A stretch of 44,514 nucleotides of DNA from Streptomyces sp. AC555_RSS877 (GTDB lineage: Bacteria > Actinomycetota > Actinomycetes > Streptomycetales > Streptomycetaceae), in NCBI RefSeq assembly GCF_019049245.1, contig NZ_JAGMUK010000002.1:1-44514 (forward strand). The letters are read 5' to 3'. Positions 16,384-24,806 of the stretch are shown here, piece by piece (position 1 is the first letter of the stretch; each line of letters begins with the position of its first letter). The notes beneath the pieces were generated by a model that was not told the origin of the DNA, did not search any database, and saw only the letters and a program-made list of their open reading frames with translations. The position numbers and the translations under genes are program-made.

Positions 16384-16695
16384 AGGGACCTCCGGGTGCG
16401 GTTCACGGGACACCGCACCCAGACTGCTGGCGTTTGTCGTACTACGCCCTGTTTGTCTGCACCAGACGGGTGAGAAGGGCGAAGAGCCGTCAGGATCGAC
16501 ACCCCTGAATCGCTCACGGAACGTCACAACTGGTCAGACGCCTGAAGGAGCCGTCCAGACGCGCGCAGAAACGATCTGCCAGAAAGGCCCGTCGTTCCGG
16601 GACACTGGACTGTGGCTGGAAGGGCCCGGGGCCAGCCTCTATGATCGGCACACTTTCCTGGCGGACAGCGATCGAGTGCACTGCGGGAGCAAGCG
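16384..16695. promoter_or_regulatory. Divergent promoter region of the metalloprotease and cdgA
   Basis: 312 bp without a gene. It carries the tandem BldD-like boxes listed separately and must hold promoters for both directions. A possible -10 for cdgA is TATGAT at about 16640. No other operator is identified. Confidence 0.6.
16514..16536. promoter_or_regulatory. Two overlapping BldD-type boxes upstream of cdgA
   Basis: TCACGGAACGTCA (16514-16526) and TCACAACTGGTCA (16524-16536) both fit the BldD pattern tnAC-N5-GTnA and share the bases TCA. They lie 160-180 bp upstream of the cdgA start and about 130-150 bp upstream of the protease start. BldD with c-di-GMP is known to repress cdgA in S. 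coelicolor. That this exact pair is the site is inferred from the match. Confidence 0.6.
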
Positions 16696-18630
16696 GTGAG
16701 CGGAACGTCCGAAGGGCCGACGGCCGCGGTGGACCTCGACGGGTCAGCCGTAACAGAGAGTGATGTCCGCACGTCTCCCGGTCGCGAGACCCCGTCTCCC
16801 GGTCGCGAGACCCCGTCTCCCGGTGTGGAGCGCCTGTCTCTCGACACCGAGTCGCTGTCGCTCGCCCCGGAGCCCCTGTCGCTCGGTACAGCGACTCCGT
16901 CTTCCGATACCGAAGCTCCCTCCTACCGTTCGGTGTTCACCGCCGCGCCGCTCGCGATGGCCGTCGTCGACCGTGAGGGACTGGTCGTCGGAGCCAACGA
17001 CATGCTCGTCACCCTGCTCGGCGCCGGCTCCGAGTCACTGACCGGCCGCGTCGCCGCCGACCTCGTGGACTTGGGCTCGGACGCCCGCACCTGGCACGCG
17101 TACCGCGAGGTGCTGCGCGGCCGCCAGGCGAAGCTGCGCTGCACGCGCCGCCTCAAGCACCCCGACGGGCACTCCCTGTGGGTGCAGGTCACCGTCGCCC
17201 CCCTGGCCGGGAACGAACCCGGGGTTCTGTTGTCGGTCGCCGACATCAGCGCCCGCCGTGAACTCCAGGCGCGGCTGCGGCACTTGCAGATGCACGATCC
17301 GGTGACCCGGCTGCCCAACCGCACCCTGTTCTTCGAGCGCCTTTCGGCCGCGCTGGAGGCGGAGTCGTACGAGCAGAGCGGTACCGGCCGGATCGGGCTG
17401 TGCTACCTGGACCTGGACGGGTTCAAGGCGGTCAACGACACCCTCGGCCACCGCGTCGGCGACCGGCTGCTGGCCGCCGTCGCCGAACGCCTCACGCGCT
17501 GCGCGGACGAGGCGGGCAACGGCCGGGCGACCGCCCCGCTGGTGGCCCGGCTCGGCGGTGACGAGTTCGCCCTGCTCGTCGAGGACTCCACCGGCACCGA
17601 GCAGCTCGCCGATCTCGCCGAGGCCGTACTGGAGGCGGTCCAGGCCCCCTTCGACCTGTCCGGTCAGCGGATGTCGGTGTCGGCCTCGATCGGTGTGGTG
17701 GAGCGGCAGGCGGCGGGCACCAGCGCGACCGGTCTGATGCAGGCCGCCGACACGACGCTGTACTGGGCGAAGGCCGACGGCAAGGCCCGCTGGACCCTCT
17801 TCGACCCGGAGCGCAACGCCCACCGCATGACCCGCCAGGCCCTCGCCTCCACGCTCCGCCCGGCCATCGAGCGCGGCGAGTTCGTGCTGGAGTACCAGCC
17901 GTTGGTGAGCATGGAGAACGGCCGGCTGCGGGGCGTGGAGGCCCTGGTCCGGTGGAATCACCCGCAGTTCGGAGTGCTGACGCCGAATCGGTTCATCGGA
18001 CTGGCCGAGGAGGACGGCTCGATCGTGCAGCTCGGCCGCTGGGTGTTGGCCACGGCCTGCCGCCAGGCGCGGCAGTGGCAGCTGGACCACCCCGACGAGC
18101 CGCCGATCTTCGTCAGCGTGAACGTGGCGGTGCGTCAGGTCTGGGACTCGGATCTGGTCGCGGACGTGGCGGAGATCCTGGCGGAGACGGGACTGGAGCC
18201 GCGGCTGTTGCAGCTGGAGCTGACGGAGTCGGCGGTGATGGGCTCGGCGGGACGCCCGCTGCAAGCCCTCCAGGCGCTCAGCGACATGGGCGTGGGCATC
18301 GCGATCGACGACTTCGGGACCGGCTACTCGAACCTGGCGTATCTGAGCCGGCTGCCGGTGTCGGTGCTGAAGCTGGACGGGTCGTTCGTACGGGGCTTCC
18401 AGTACGAGGGTGAGGGCGTTGCGCCCAACCCGGCCGACGAGGTCGTCGTGGAGGCGATGATCCAACTCGCCCACCGGCTCGGCCTGACCGTCACCGCGGA
18501 GTGCGTGGAGACCTCGGCGCAGGCGTCCCGGCTGCGGCGGATCGGCTGCGACACCGGCCAGGGGTGGCTGTACTCGCGGCCGGTGCCGCCGGATCGTATC
18601 TCCGGACTGCTGGGCCTAGTCGTTCGGTAG
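16696..18630 (+). CDS. cdgA: c-di-GMP turnover enzyme CdgA (PAS-GGDEF-EAL)
   Basis: 644 residues from GTG 16696 (GGGAG upstream). The N-terminal ~75 residues are low complexity with a 7-residue repeat SPGRETP. A PAS domain follows (about 75-195), then a GGDEF domain (about 195-360) with [18 protein letters not shown] and an intact [11 protein letters not shown]. The RxxD inhibitory I-site expected just before it is absent. The EAL domain (about 375-640) keeps [47 protein letters not shown] and [10 protein letters not shown]. Both domains therefore look catalytically competent. CdgA of S. coelicolor is a BldD target that affects development, and the BldD-like boxes upstream fit. It ends in a 15-bp convergent overlap with the LLM oxidoreductase gene. 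Confidence 0.92.
   Translation: MSGTSEGPTAAVDLDGSAVTESDVRTSPGRETPSPGRETPSPGVERLSLDTESLSLAPEPLSLGTATPSSDTEAPSYRSVFTAAPLAMAVVDREGLVVGANDMLVTLLGAGSESLTGRVAADLVDLGSDARTWHAYREVLRGRQAKLRCTRRLKHPDGHSLWVQVTVAPLAGNEPGVLLSVADISARRELQARLRHLQMHDPVTRLPNRTLFFERLSAALEAESYEQSGTGRIGLCYLDLDGFKAVNDTLGHRVGDRLLAAVAERLTRCADEAGNGRATAPLVARLGGDEFALLVEDSTGTEQLADLAEAVLEAVQAPFDLSGQRMSVSASIGVVERQAAGTSATGLMQAADTTLYWAKADGKARWTLFDPERNAHRMTRQALASTLRPAIERGEFVLEYQPLVSMENGRLRGVEALVRWNHPQFGVLTPNRFIGLAEEDGSIVQLGRWVLATACRQARQWQLDHPDEPPIFVSVNVAVRQVWDSDLVADVAEILAETGLEPRLLQLELTESAVMGSAGRPLQALQALSDMGVGIAIDDFGTGYSNLAYLSRLPVSVLKLDGSFVRGFQYEGEGVAPNPADEVVVEAMIQLAHRLGLTVTAECVETSAQASRLRRIGCDTGQGWLYSRPVPPDRISGLLGLVVR
16772..16824 (+). repeat. 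21-bp tandem repeat inside cdgA
   Basis: Two perfect 21-bp units (16772-16792 and 16793-16813) beginning CGTCTCCCGGTCGCGAGACC, plus the first 11 bases of a third. They encode SPGRETP repeats ahead of the PAS domain. Confidence 0.85.
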
Positions 18631-19710
18631 GCCGTACGCGTCCGCGATCAGTTCGTACGAGCGCAGGCGCAGGTCTCCGGCATGCGCGTGGGACGTGATC
18701 ATCAGCTCGTCGGCGCCGGTGCGCTTGTGGAGGTCGTCGAGGCCGGAGCGGACCTCGTCCACCGTGCCGTGGATGACGTTGGCGTTCCAGGAGTCGATGA
18801 ACTCCTGCTCCATCGGGCTGAACGGGTACGCCTCGGCCTCCTCCGGGCTGGGGACGAGGCCGGGGCGGCCGGTGCGCAGGCGGACCATGCTGAGGGCGGC
18901 GGCGCGGACCTGGCGGCGGGCCTCGTTCTCGTCCTCGGTGGCGAGGGCGGAGACGCCGATGAGGGCGTACGGCTCGTCGAGGACCGCGGACGGCCTGAAC
19001 GACTCCCGGTACAGGTCGAGGGCCGGGACGGTGTTCTGCGCCGAGAAGTGGTGCGCGAAGGCGAAGGGCAGGCCGAGGGACCCGGCCAGGCGGGCGCTGA
19101 AGCCGGAGGAGCCGAGCAGCCAGACCGGCGGGCGGTGCGGGGACTGGACGCCGCCGGGGGAGGTCGCCTGGATCGGGCCGGGTACCGCGTGGATACGGCG
19201 GTAGGGGTGGCCGTCCGGGAAGTCGTCGTCCAGGAAGCGGACGAGCTCGGCGAGCTGCTGGGGGAAGTCGTCGGCGCCTTCGTTCAGGCTGTCGGTGCGG
19301 CGGAGGGCGGCGGCGGTGGCGCCGTCCGTGCCGGGGGCTCGGCCGAGGCCGAGGTCCACGCGGCCGGGAGCCATCGCTTCGAGGGTGCCGAACTGTTCCG
19401 CGATCACCAGCGGGGCGTGGTTGGGGAGCATCACGCCGCCCGAGCCGAGGCGGATGCGGGTGGTGTGGGCGGCGAGGTGGGCCAGGATCACGGCGGGAGA
19501 GCTCGACGCCACGCCGGGCATGGAGTGGTGCTCGGCGACCCAGTAGCGGTGGTAGCCGCGGGACTCCGCGAGGCGGGCGATGTCGACGCTCGTGCGGAGG
19601 GCGTCGGTGGCGGTGCGGCCGGCGCCTACGGTGACCAGGTCCAGTACGGAGAGGGGGGTGGGGGCGGTGCCGTGCGGTGTTCCCCGGGTCTCGTCTGCCG
19701 TTGCGGTCAC
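18616..19710 (-). CDS. LLM-class flavin-dependent oxidoreductase (luciferase-like)
   Basis: 364 residues, TIM-barrel flavin monooxygenase family. Conserved parts are [108 protein letters not shown] and [30 protein letters not shown]. This is the MsnO8/YtpI-like subgroup that uses reduced FMN or F420 and is common in actinomycetes. The substrate cannot be read. It stands alone, convergent with cdgA with a 15-bp overlap of coding ends. Confidence 0.93.
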   Translation of the reverse strand: MTATADETRGTPHGTAPTPLSVLDLVTVGAGRTATDALRTSVDIARLAESRGYHRYWVAEHHSMPGVASSSPAVILAHLAAHTTRIRLGSGGVMLPNHAPLVIAEQFGTLEAMAPGRVDLGLGRAPGTDGATAAALRRTDSLNEGADDFPQQLAELVRFLDDDFPDGHPYRRIHAVPGPIQATSPGGVQSPHRPPVWLLGSSGFSARLAGSLGLPFAFAHHFSAQNTVPALDLYRESFRPSAVLDEPYALIGVSALATEDENEARRQVRAAALSMVRLRTGRPGLVPSPEEAEAYPFSPMEQEFIDSWNANVIHGTVDEVRSGLDDLHKRTGADELMITSHAHAGDLRLRSYELIADAYGLPND

Positions 19711-19809
19711 GGTGGGTGCCTCCTGGTGTGGGCCGTGCGCTGTCCTCCGGAGGTAACAGGAGGCAGTCCCCGCTTATTCCCTGGCACCCGGCGCCGGTGC
19801 GGGCGTCTG

Positions 19810-19827
19810 CTGGGGGCTTCGCCCCAG
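19810..19827. repeat. Hairpin CTGGGG-GCTTCG-CCCCAG in the gap 19711-19978
   Basis: Perfect 6-bp stem with a GCTTCG loop. It is upstream of the LLM gene and downstream of the racemase pair, so it may be a second-stage terminator for the latter. The rest of this gap holds no gene. Confidence 0.5.
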
Positions 19828-19941
19828 ACCCCGGGCCTATGCCACCCACCACCCGTCTCGGTGGTCGAGAGGTGCGCCACCGGGGCGAGGGTCACCTTCT
19901 GTCCGACCGAGTCGGGTGGTCGGTGGGCGAAGGTCGGGGGT

Positions 19942-19962
19942 CCAGGGGGCGGAGCCCCCTGG
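19942..19962 (-). terminator. Terminator after the racemase-family gene pair
   Basis: CCAGGGGGC-GGA-GCCCCCTGG, a perfect 9-bp stem with a 3-base loop, 16 bases beyond the stop of the leftward gene ending at 19979. Confidence 0.7.
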
Positions 19963-19978
19963 TACCTCGTGGGCAGGG

Positions 19979-20710
19979 TCAGGCCTGGATGATCGGCTCA
20001 CGGGTGAACAACGCGCCCAGCGCCGGCGCGTTCACCCGTCGGTCCGTCAGCCGCAACGCCTCCCACACCGTGACCTGGTTGGCCGTCAGGACCGGCTTGC
20101 CGAGTTCCTTCTCCAGGGACGGGATGTGGGCCGCCGTGTGCAGCGCCGTGTCCGGGAGCAGCACCGCATCCGCCGACACGTCGTCCGCCGCGCGGGCCAG
20201 CGCGAAGACCTCCGCCTCCTCCCACGTCCCGACCTCCGCCGCCGTGATGATGCCGGACCCGCGGACCCCGACCACCTCGATGCCCGCCGCCCTCAGGAAC
20301 TCCGCGAACAGCGCGGCCACGTCGTCCGGGTATGTCGCGCCGACCGCGACCCGCTTCGCCCCGATCTCCTTCGCCGCGTGCACGAAGGCGAAGGACGTCG
20401 AGGAGGCCGGCATGCCCGCCGTGAGGGCAAGGGCGCGGACCTGGTCGTGGGCGCCCTCCCAGCCGTACACGAAGCTGCCGCTGGTGCAGGCCCAGACCAC
20501 CGACTCGGCGCCCGCCATGCGCAGTTCCTCGACGCCGGCCGCGAGCCGGCCCGCCGAGCCCATCTCGAGGAGGGCGTCGACCCGGTGGGCGTCCTCGCCG
20601 ATGTCGGTGTGCACCAGGTCCAGCCGGATGTCGCTCCCGAGCAGTTGCTCGATGCGTGGATAGTCGTCCTCGGCGGAGTGGCCCGGATAGAGGAACCCCA
20701 GTGCTGTCAT
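19979..20710 (-). CDS. Asp/Glu racemase superfamily protein lacking the second catalytic Cys
   Basis: 243 residues from ATG 20710, which overlaps the stop of the upstream paralogue (ATGA). The maleate-isomerase/arylmalonate-decarboxylase fold is recognisable: LGFLYPGHSAEDDYPRIEQLL, SVVWACTSGSFVYGWEG, RVAVGATYPDDVAALFAEFLRAAGIEVVGVRG and KPVLTANQVTVWEALRLTDRRV. The first catalytic Cys (WACTSGSF) is present. At the second position, where relatives have SCTN, this protein reads LLPDTALHT, so Asp stands in place of Cys. It may be a decarboxylase or other variant, or a non-catalytic partner of the first protein. Belongs to the catabolic cluster 19979-28852. Confidence 0.87.
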   Translation of the reverse strand: MTALGFLYPGHSAEDDYPRIEQLLGSDIRLDLVHTDIGEDAHRVDALLEMGSAGRLAAGVEELRMAGAESVVWACTSGSFVYGWEGAHDQVRALALTAGMPASSTSFAFVHAAKEIGAKRVAVGATYPDDVAALFAEFLRAAGIEVVGVRGSGIITAAEVGTWEEAEVFALARAADDVSADAVLLPDTALHTAAHIPSLEKELGKPVLTANQVTVWEALRLTDRRVNAPALGALFTREPIIQA

Positions 20711-21552
20711 GTCCACCCTTCCTGCTGCTGTTCTTCGTCCGGCAGTCCCGGTAGGTCCGGAAGTGCCTGCGCGTCCGGCAGTGCCGGCATGTCGGGCAGT
20801 ACCGGACCGGTCCGTCGTGCCTCCGGATCGATCAGCGCCTGGTACGGCCCCACGGCACGGGTACCCAGTCGGCGCAGGGCCGCCCACATCGTGACCTGGT
20901 TGGCCGAGATCACCGGGATGCGCAGTTCCGCCTCGAGTTGGGGGATCACGTCGTACGTCGGCAGGTTGGTGCAGCTGATGAACAGGGCCTCGGCGCCGCC
21001 GTCCACCGCCCGGCGTGCCATCTCCGCCACGTCCCGGTACGGCACCTTCCAGATGTGCCTGGTCAGCCCCATGTACGCGCATCCGGTGACGGCGACGCCC
21101 GCCTCCGCCACGTACTCCTCCAGGGCCCGGGTGACGGACACCGTGTAGGGCGTCACCAGCGCCACCCGCCGTACGTCCAGCTCGGCCAGCGCCTCCAGCA
21201 GCGCGCCGGACGTGGTCACGGAGGGCAGTGCGCCGGCGTGGGTCATCGCGCCGCACATGGCGCGTTCCCCGGCGATCCCGCCGACGAAGCTGCCCGAGGT
21301 GCAGGCGTAGGCGACGACCTCGGGGGCGATGGCGGTGAGGGTGCGTACCGCGTCGTGCAGGGTCTCGTGCTCGCTGACCAGCCGGGCCAGGTCGAGGCTG
21401 ACCTCGACGGGGACGTACGGCGTGCGTGTCAGATGGAGGGACACCTCGTCGGGCACCCAGCGCCACAGTTCGCGGTCGAGGGCGAAGTCGAAGGGGGCGA
21501 CGACACCGACGCCGCGCTGGGGGCGGGGACCACCGAGAAAAGTGACGTCCAT
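20707..21552 (-). CDS. Maleate cis-trans isomerase / Asp-Glu racemase family protein
   Basis: 281 residues from ATG 21552 (MDVTFLGGPRPQRGVGVV). A GTG six codons upstream is possible, and neither has an ideal ribosome site. Both catalytic Cys regions are present: VVAYACTSGSFVGG and ALFISCTNLPTYD, then IPVISANQVTMWAALRRLG. The family includes maleate isomerase, EutA of ectoine utilisation and arylmalonate decarboxylase. The last ~35 residues are a Pro/Leu-rich tail with LPDxPxLPD-like repeats, unusual for the family. First gene of a coupled pair. It is divergent from the D-2-hydroxyacid dehydrogenase gene, with ~270 bp between them. Confidence 0.9.
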   Translation of the reverse strand: MDVTFLGGPRPQRGVGVVAPFDFALDRELWRWVPDEVSLHLTRTPYVPVEVSLDLARLVSEHETLHDAVRTLTAIAPEVVAYACTSGSFVGGIAGERAMCGAMTHAGALPSVTTSGALLEALAELDVRRVALVTPYTVSVTRALEEYVAEAGVAVTGCAYMGLTRHIWKVPYRDVAEMARRAVDGGAEALFISCTNLPTYDVIPQLEAELRIPVISANQVTMWAALRRLGTRAVGPYQALIDPEARRTGPVLPDMPALPDAQALPDLPGLPDEEQQQEGWT

Positions 21553-21655
21553 GGCAGACACCGGCCTCACTGTCGGAAGCGGGAGGGGAACGGACCGTGC
21601 ACGTGCCCGTGTTGACGAAGGTAGGTTCGGGTGCGAGCGTGGTCAATCCGCCCTC

Positions 21656-21671
21656 GTGACGCCCAGGTCAC
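21656..21671. promoter_or_regulatory. Inverted repeat GTGAC-GCCCAG-GTCAC in the divergent promoter region
   Basis: Perfect 5-bp arms between the divergent racemase and dehydrogenase genes. It could be an operator for the cluster. The 6-base spacer does not fit a BldD box. Confidence 0.3.
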
Positions 21672-21783
21672 GCCTTGGTCAACCGCTCATGTCCGCCCAT
21701 GTCGGACGGCCGTCACCCGCCGGGAAAGGGCTCAGGAAACCGGTCAGGAGACCGGCTCGTGCATCCGCTCGGGCGTCGGCCAC

Positions 21784-21819
21784 GGAAACCGCTCCAGAAA
21801 CCGCTTCAGAAACGGCTCC
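21784..21819 (+). repeat. Three 12-bp tandem repeats directly before the dehydrogenase ATG
   Basis: GGAAACCGCTCC, AGAAACCGCTTC and AGAAACGGCTCC (21784-21819), followed by AGAATGACC where the start codon lies. Units differ at one or two positions. They occupy the place where a ribosome site should be, and none is recognisable there. Confidence 0.85.
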
Positions 21820-21822
21820 AGA

Positions 21823-22788
21823 ATGACCGCCTCCCCCTCCGGTCTTCCCCCCACCCTCCTGGTCCTCGACGCCGACCCGCTGCCCCGCCTCGGCAGGCTG
21901 ACCGGCCGGGCCCGGATCGAGCACGCGGACGCGTCGACGCTGGCCGAGCGGCTGCCGCATGCCGACGTGCTGCTGGTCTGGGACTTCACCTCGCACGCGG
22001 TGCGTTCGGCCTGGCCGGGCGAGGGGCCGCGGCCGCGCTGGGTGCACACGGCGAGCGCGGGCGTGGACCATCTGATGTGTCCCGAACTGGCGGCGTCCGA
22101 CACCGTGGTGACCAACGCCCGGGGTGTCTTCGACCAGCCGATCGCCGAGTACGTCGCCGCGCTGGTCCTGGCGATGGCCAAGGACCTGCCCCGGACCTGG
22201 GAGCTTCAGCGGCAGCGGACCTGGCGGCACCGCGAGTCGCAGCGGGTCGCCGGTACTCGCGCGTGTGTCGTCGGGTCCGGGCCCATCGGGCGGGCGATCG
22301 TCGCCACCCTCAAGGCGCTCGGCATCACCGCGGCGCTGGTCGGGCGCACCCCGCGGACCGGCATCCACGGCCCCGAGGACCTGGACCGGCTGATGGCCCG
22401 CGCCGACTGGGTGATCGCCGCGGCGCCGCTCACGGAGCAGACGCAGGGCATGTTCGACGCCCGCCGCTTCGGCGTCATGCAGCCCTCCGCGCGGTTCGTC
22501 AACGTGGGCCGGGGGCAGCTGGTCGTCGAGGACGCGCTCGCCGAGGCGCTGTCCAAGCGGTGGATCGCGGGTGCGGCCCTGGACGTCTTCGAGCACGAAC
22601 CCCTCACCCCGGACAGCCCGTTGTGGCAGGTCCCGAACCTGATCGTGTCCCCGCACATGAGCGGCGACACGATCGGCTGGCGGGACGAACTCGGCAACCA
22701 GTTCATCGAGTTGTACGAGCGCTGGGAGGCGGGCAGACCACTGACGAACGTGGTCGACAAGCAGCGCGGCTACGTCCCCGGACGCTGA
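21823..22788 (+). CDS. D-2-hydroxyacid dehydrogenase
   Basis: 321 residues from ATG 21823. The reading frame stays open further upstream through low-complexity repeats, so the true start is not certain. The NAD-binding motif is CVVGSGPIGRAIVATLKALGI (GXGXXG). Catalytic residues of the family are in RFVNVGRGQLVVEDAL (Arg), the DVFEHEPL segment (Glu) and NLIVSPHMSGDT (His). Relatives reduce 2-keto acids or oxidise D-2-hydroxy acids. Next to an amidase and an amino-acid-type transporter it probably handles a keto or hydroxy acid from the imported compound. The amidase follows 21 bp downstream in the same direction. Confidence 0.92.
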   Translation: MTASPSGLPPTLLVLDADPLPRLGRLTGRARIEHADASTLAERLPHADVLLVWDFTSHAVRSAWPGEGPRPRWVHTASAGVDHLMCPELAASDTVVTNARGVFDQPIAEYVAALVLAMAKDLPRTWELQRQRTWRHRESQRVAGTRACVVGSGPIGRAIVATLKALGITAALVGRTPRTGIHGPEDLDRLMARADWVIAAAPLTEQTQGMFDARRFGVMQPSARFVNVGRGQLVVEDALAEALSKRWIAGAALDVFEHEPLTPDSPLWQVPNLIVSPHMSGDTIGWRDELGNQFIELYERWEAGRPLTNVVDKQRGYVPGR

Positions 22789-22809
22789 ACCCCCACGGCT
22801 GGAGAGCGC

Positions 22810-24234
22810 ATGACGGAGCAGGACCTCGATCTGACCGGGCTGAGCGCCGTACAACTCCTCGACGGTTACCGCAAGGGCGAGTTCAGCCCCGTCGAGGTGA
22901 CCCGCGCGACCCTGGCACGGGCCGAGCGGATCCAGCCGGAGGTGAACGCGTTCGTACGGCTCACCGCGGACGATGCGCTCGCGCAGGCGCGGGCGTCGGC
23001 CGACCGGTGGCGGCGGGGCGAGCCGGCCGGTCTGCTGGACGGCATCCCGGTCACGGTGAAGGACATCCTGCTGCTGCGCGGATCGCCGACCCTCAAGGGC
23101 TCCAGGACCATCTCCGAGCAGGGCCCCTGGGACGAGGACGCCCCGTCCGTCGCCCGTCTGCGCGAGCACGGCGCGGTCTTCCTCGGCAAGACCACGACCC
23201 CGGAGTTCGGCTGGAAAGGCGTGACGGACTCGCCGCTGAACGGCGTGACCCGCAACCCGCACGACCCCACCCGCACCGCGGGCGGCTCCAGCGGCGGCGC
23301 GGCGGCGGCCGTGGCGCTGGGCGCGGGACCGCTGGCCCTGGGCACGGACGGCGGCGGCAGCGTCCGTATCCCGGCGGCCTTCTGCGGGATCTTCGCGCTG
23401 AAGCCGACGTACGGCCGGGTCCCCCTCTATCCCGCGAGCGCCTTCGGCACCCTCGCCCACGTGGGCCCGATGACCCGCGACGCGGCCGACGCTGCCCTGC
23501 TCCTCGACGTCATCGGCACCCCGGACTCCCGTGACTGGTCAGCCCTCTCCCCGGCACCCGCCTCCTTCGCGGCGGGCCTCTCGGGCGGGGTACGGGGTCT
23601 GCGCGTCGCCTACTCCCCCTCCTTCGGCGGCCAGGTCGCCGTGCAGCCGGCGGTCGCGGCAGCGGTCCGGGGTGCGGTGGAACGCCTCGCGGAACTCGGC
23701 GCGTACGTCACGGAGGCCGACCCCGACTTCACCGACCCAGTGGACGCCTTCCACGCTCTGTGGTTCGGCGGCGCGGCCCGCGTGACCCAGCATCTGGGCC
23801 CCCAGCAGCGTGAACTGCTCGACCCCGGCCTCCAGGAGATCTGCGCCCAGGGCGCCCGTCTCACCGCCCTGGACTACCTGGCCGCGGTCGACGTCCGCAT
23901 GGAACTGGGCCGCCGCATGGGCCACTTCCACGACTCCTACGACCTGCTGGTCACGCCCACTCTGCCGATCACGGCCTTCGAGGCGGGCGCCGAGGTCCCG
24001 AAGGGGTCGGGCCACCGCCGCTGGACGGGCTGGACGCCGTTCACGTACCCCTTCAACATGACCCAGCAGCCGGCGGCGTCCGTACCGGTGGGCACGGACG
24101 CGGACGGTCTGCCGATCGGCCTCCAACTGGTGGCGGCCCGGCACCGCGACGACCTGGTGCTGCGGGCGGCGCACGCGCTGTACGAGGCCCGGGTCGCCGG
24201 CACGGCCCTCTCCGTCACGCCCTCCGGAAGCTGA
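22810..24234 (+). CDS. Amidase signature family enzyme
   Basis: 474 residues, standard length. Ribosome site GGAGAG before ATG 22810. The Ser-cisSer-Lys triad is complete: Lys84 (IPVTVKDILLL), Ser160 (TAGGSSGGAAAAV) and the nucleophile Ser184 (TDGGGSVRIPAAFCG). The Ser160-Ser184 spacing equals that of well-studied amidases. It hydrolyses an amide to acid plus ammonia. The substrate is unknown, since members range from GatA to urea-amide hydrolases, but GatB/GatC are absent here and the context is catabolic. The end overlaps the convergent DUF3830 gene by 20 bp. Confidence 0.94.
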   Translation: MTEQDLDLTGLSAVQLLDGYRKGEFSPVEVTRATLARAERIQPEVNAFVRLTADDALAQARASADRWRRGEPAGLLDGIPVTVKDILLLRGSPTLKGSRTISEQGPWDEDAPSVARLREHGAVFLGKTTTPEFGWKGVTDSPLNGVTRNPHDPTRTAGGSSGGAAAAVALGAGPLALGTDGGGSVRIPAAFCGIFALKPTYGRVPLYPASAFGTLAHVGPMTRDAADAALLLDVIGTPDSRDWSALSPAPASFAAGLSGGVRGLRVAYSPSFGGQVAVQPAVAAAVRGAVERLAELGAYVTEADPDFTDPVDAFHALWFGGAARVTQHLGPQQRELLDPGLQEICAQGARLTALDYLAAVDVRMELGRRMGHFHDSYDLLVTPTLPITAFEAGAEVPKGSGHRRWTGWTPFTYPFNMTQQPAASVPVGTDADGLPIGLQLVAARHRDDLVLRAAHALYEARVAGTALSVTPSGS

Positions 24235-24709
24235 GCGTCTCCCCCGCCGCCCCGGTCCGCCACAGGTCGTTGCAGGCGTCCGCGAGTTCCGGCAGGCCGT
24301 CGACGATCTGGCCCCAGACGATGCCCGGCACCCAGCCCACGTCACCGTTGAGCAGCAGGTTGTTGCGTTCGTAGAAGAGAGCCAGGTCGACGACCGTCGT
24401 ACCCGGGCGTACCTCGCGGTCGTAGCCGTAGGACTTGGTGCCCAGTTCCGCTCCGGCGAAGGAGAAATAGCAGAGATCGCCGGGGATGGGGGTGACTGTC
24501 GGGTTTTCCAGGGGTGGCTCGGATGTCGCGAACGGGGGGAACAGGGCGTAGATCTCGTTGCGTGCGTATTTGGCGTGGTAGACGTCGCCGGCCAGGGGAA
24601 GGGCGTCCCAGACGGCCGCGCAGGTGATCGGGGCGCGGTCGTCGAGGAGCTTGGCGGTGCAGGTGATACCCCGCTTGACCAGGGAGACTTCGATGTAGCG
24701 ATCAGCCAT
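24215..24709 (-). CDS. DUF3830 family protein (cyclophilin-like fold)
   Basis: 164 residues from ATG 24709. ATG 24718 is an alternative three codons upstream, closer to GGGGGA. Typical DUF3830 sequence: ADRYIEVSLVKRGITCTAKLLDDRAPITCAAVWDALPL ... HAKYARNEIYALFPPF ... GDLCYFSF ... VDLALFYERNNLLLNGDVGWVPGIVWGQIVDGL. The family is small, soluble and of unknown function, with a cyclophilin-like barrel. Its presence between amidase and transporter suggests a role in binding or converting the same compound. It is divergent from ehuB, with a 97-bp promoter region between. Confidence 0.88.
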   Translation of the reverse strand: MADRYIEVSLVKRGITCTAKLLDDRAPITCAAVWDALPLAGDVYHAKYARNEIYALFPPFATSEPPLENPTVTPIPGDLCYFSFAGAELGTKSYGYDREVRPGTTVVDLALFYERNNLLLNGDVGWVPGIVWGQIVDGLPELADACNDLWRTGAAGETLSFRRA

Positions 24710-24750
24710 GCGTTCCATGGTCCCCCGCCGGTCAAGAGGGCCTTGTCGAA

Positions 24751-24770
24751 GATCGGGGCCGAAACCGATC
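24751..24770. promoter_or_regulatory. Inverted repeat GATCGG-N8-CCGATC between DUF3830 and ehuB
   Basis: Perfect 6-bp arms centred in the 97-bp divergent promoter. It is followed at once by GGCATA (24771-24776), a hexamer that also forms half of the palindrome upstream of the IclR gene. A candidate binding region for the cluster regulator. Confidence 0.35.
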
Positions 24771-24806
24771 GGCATACCTGGCGTGGTCTCGGGTAGCCGC
24801 GCCGCC

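Noticed and set aside
21656..21671. BldD box in the racemase/dehydrogenase promoter
   Set aside because: GTGAC-N6-GTCAC has a 6-base spacer, whereas the BldD pattern needs tnAC-N5-GTnA.
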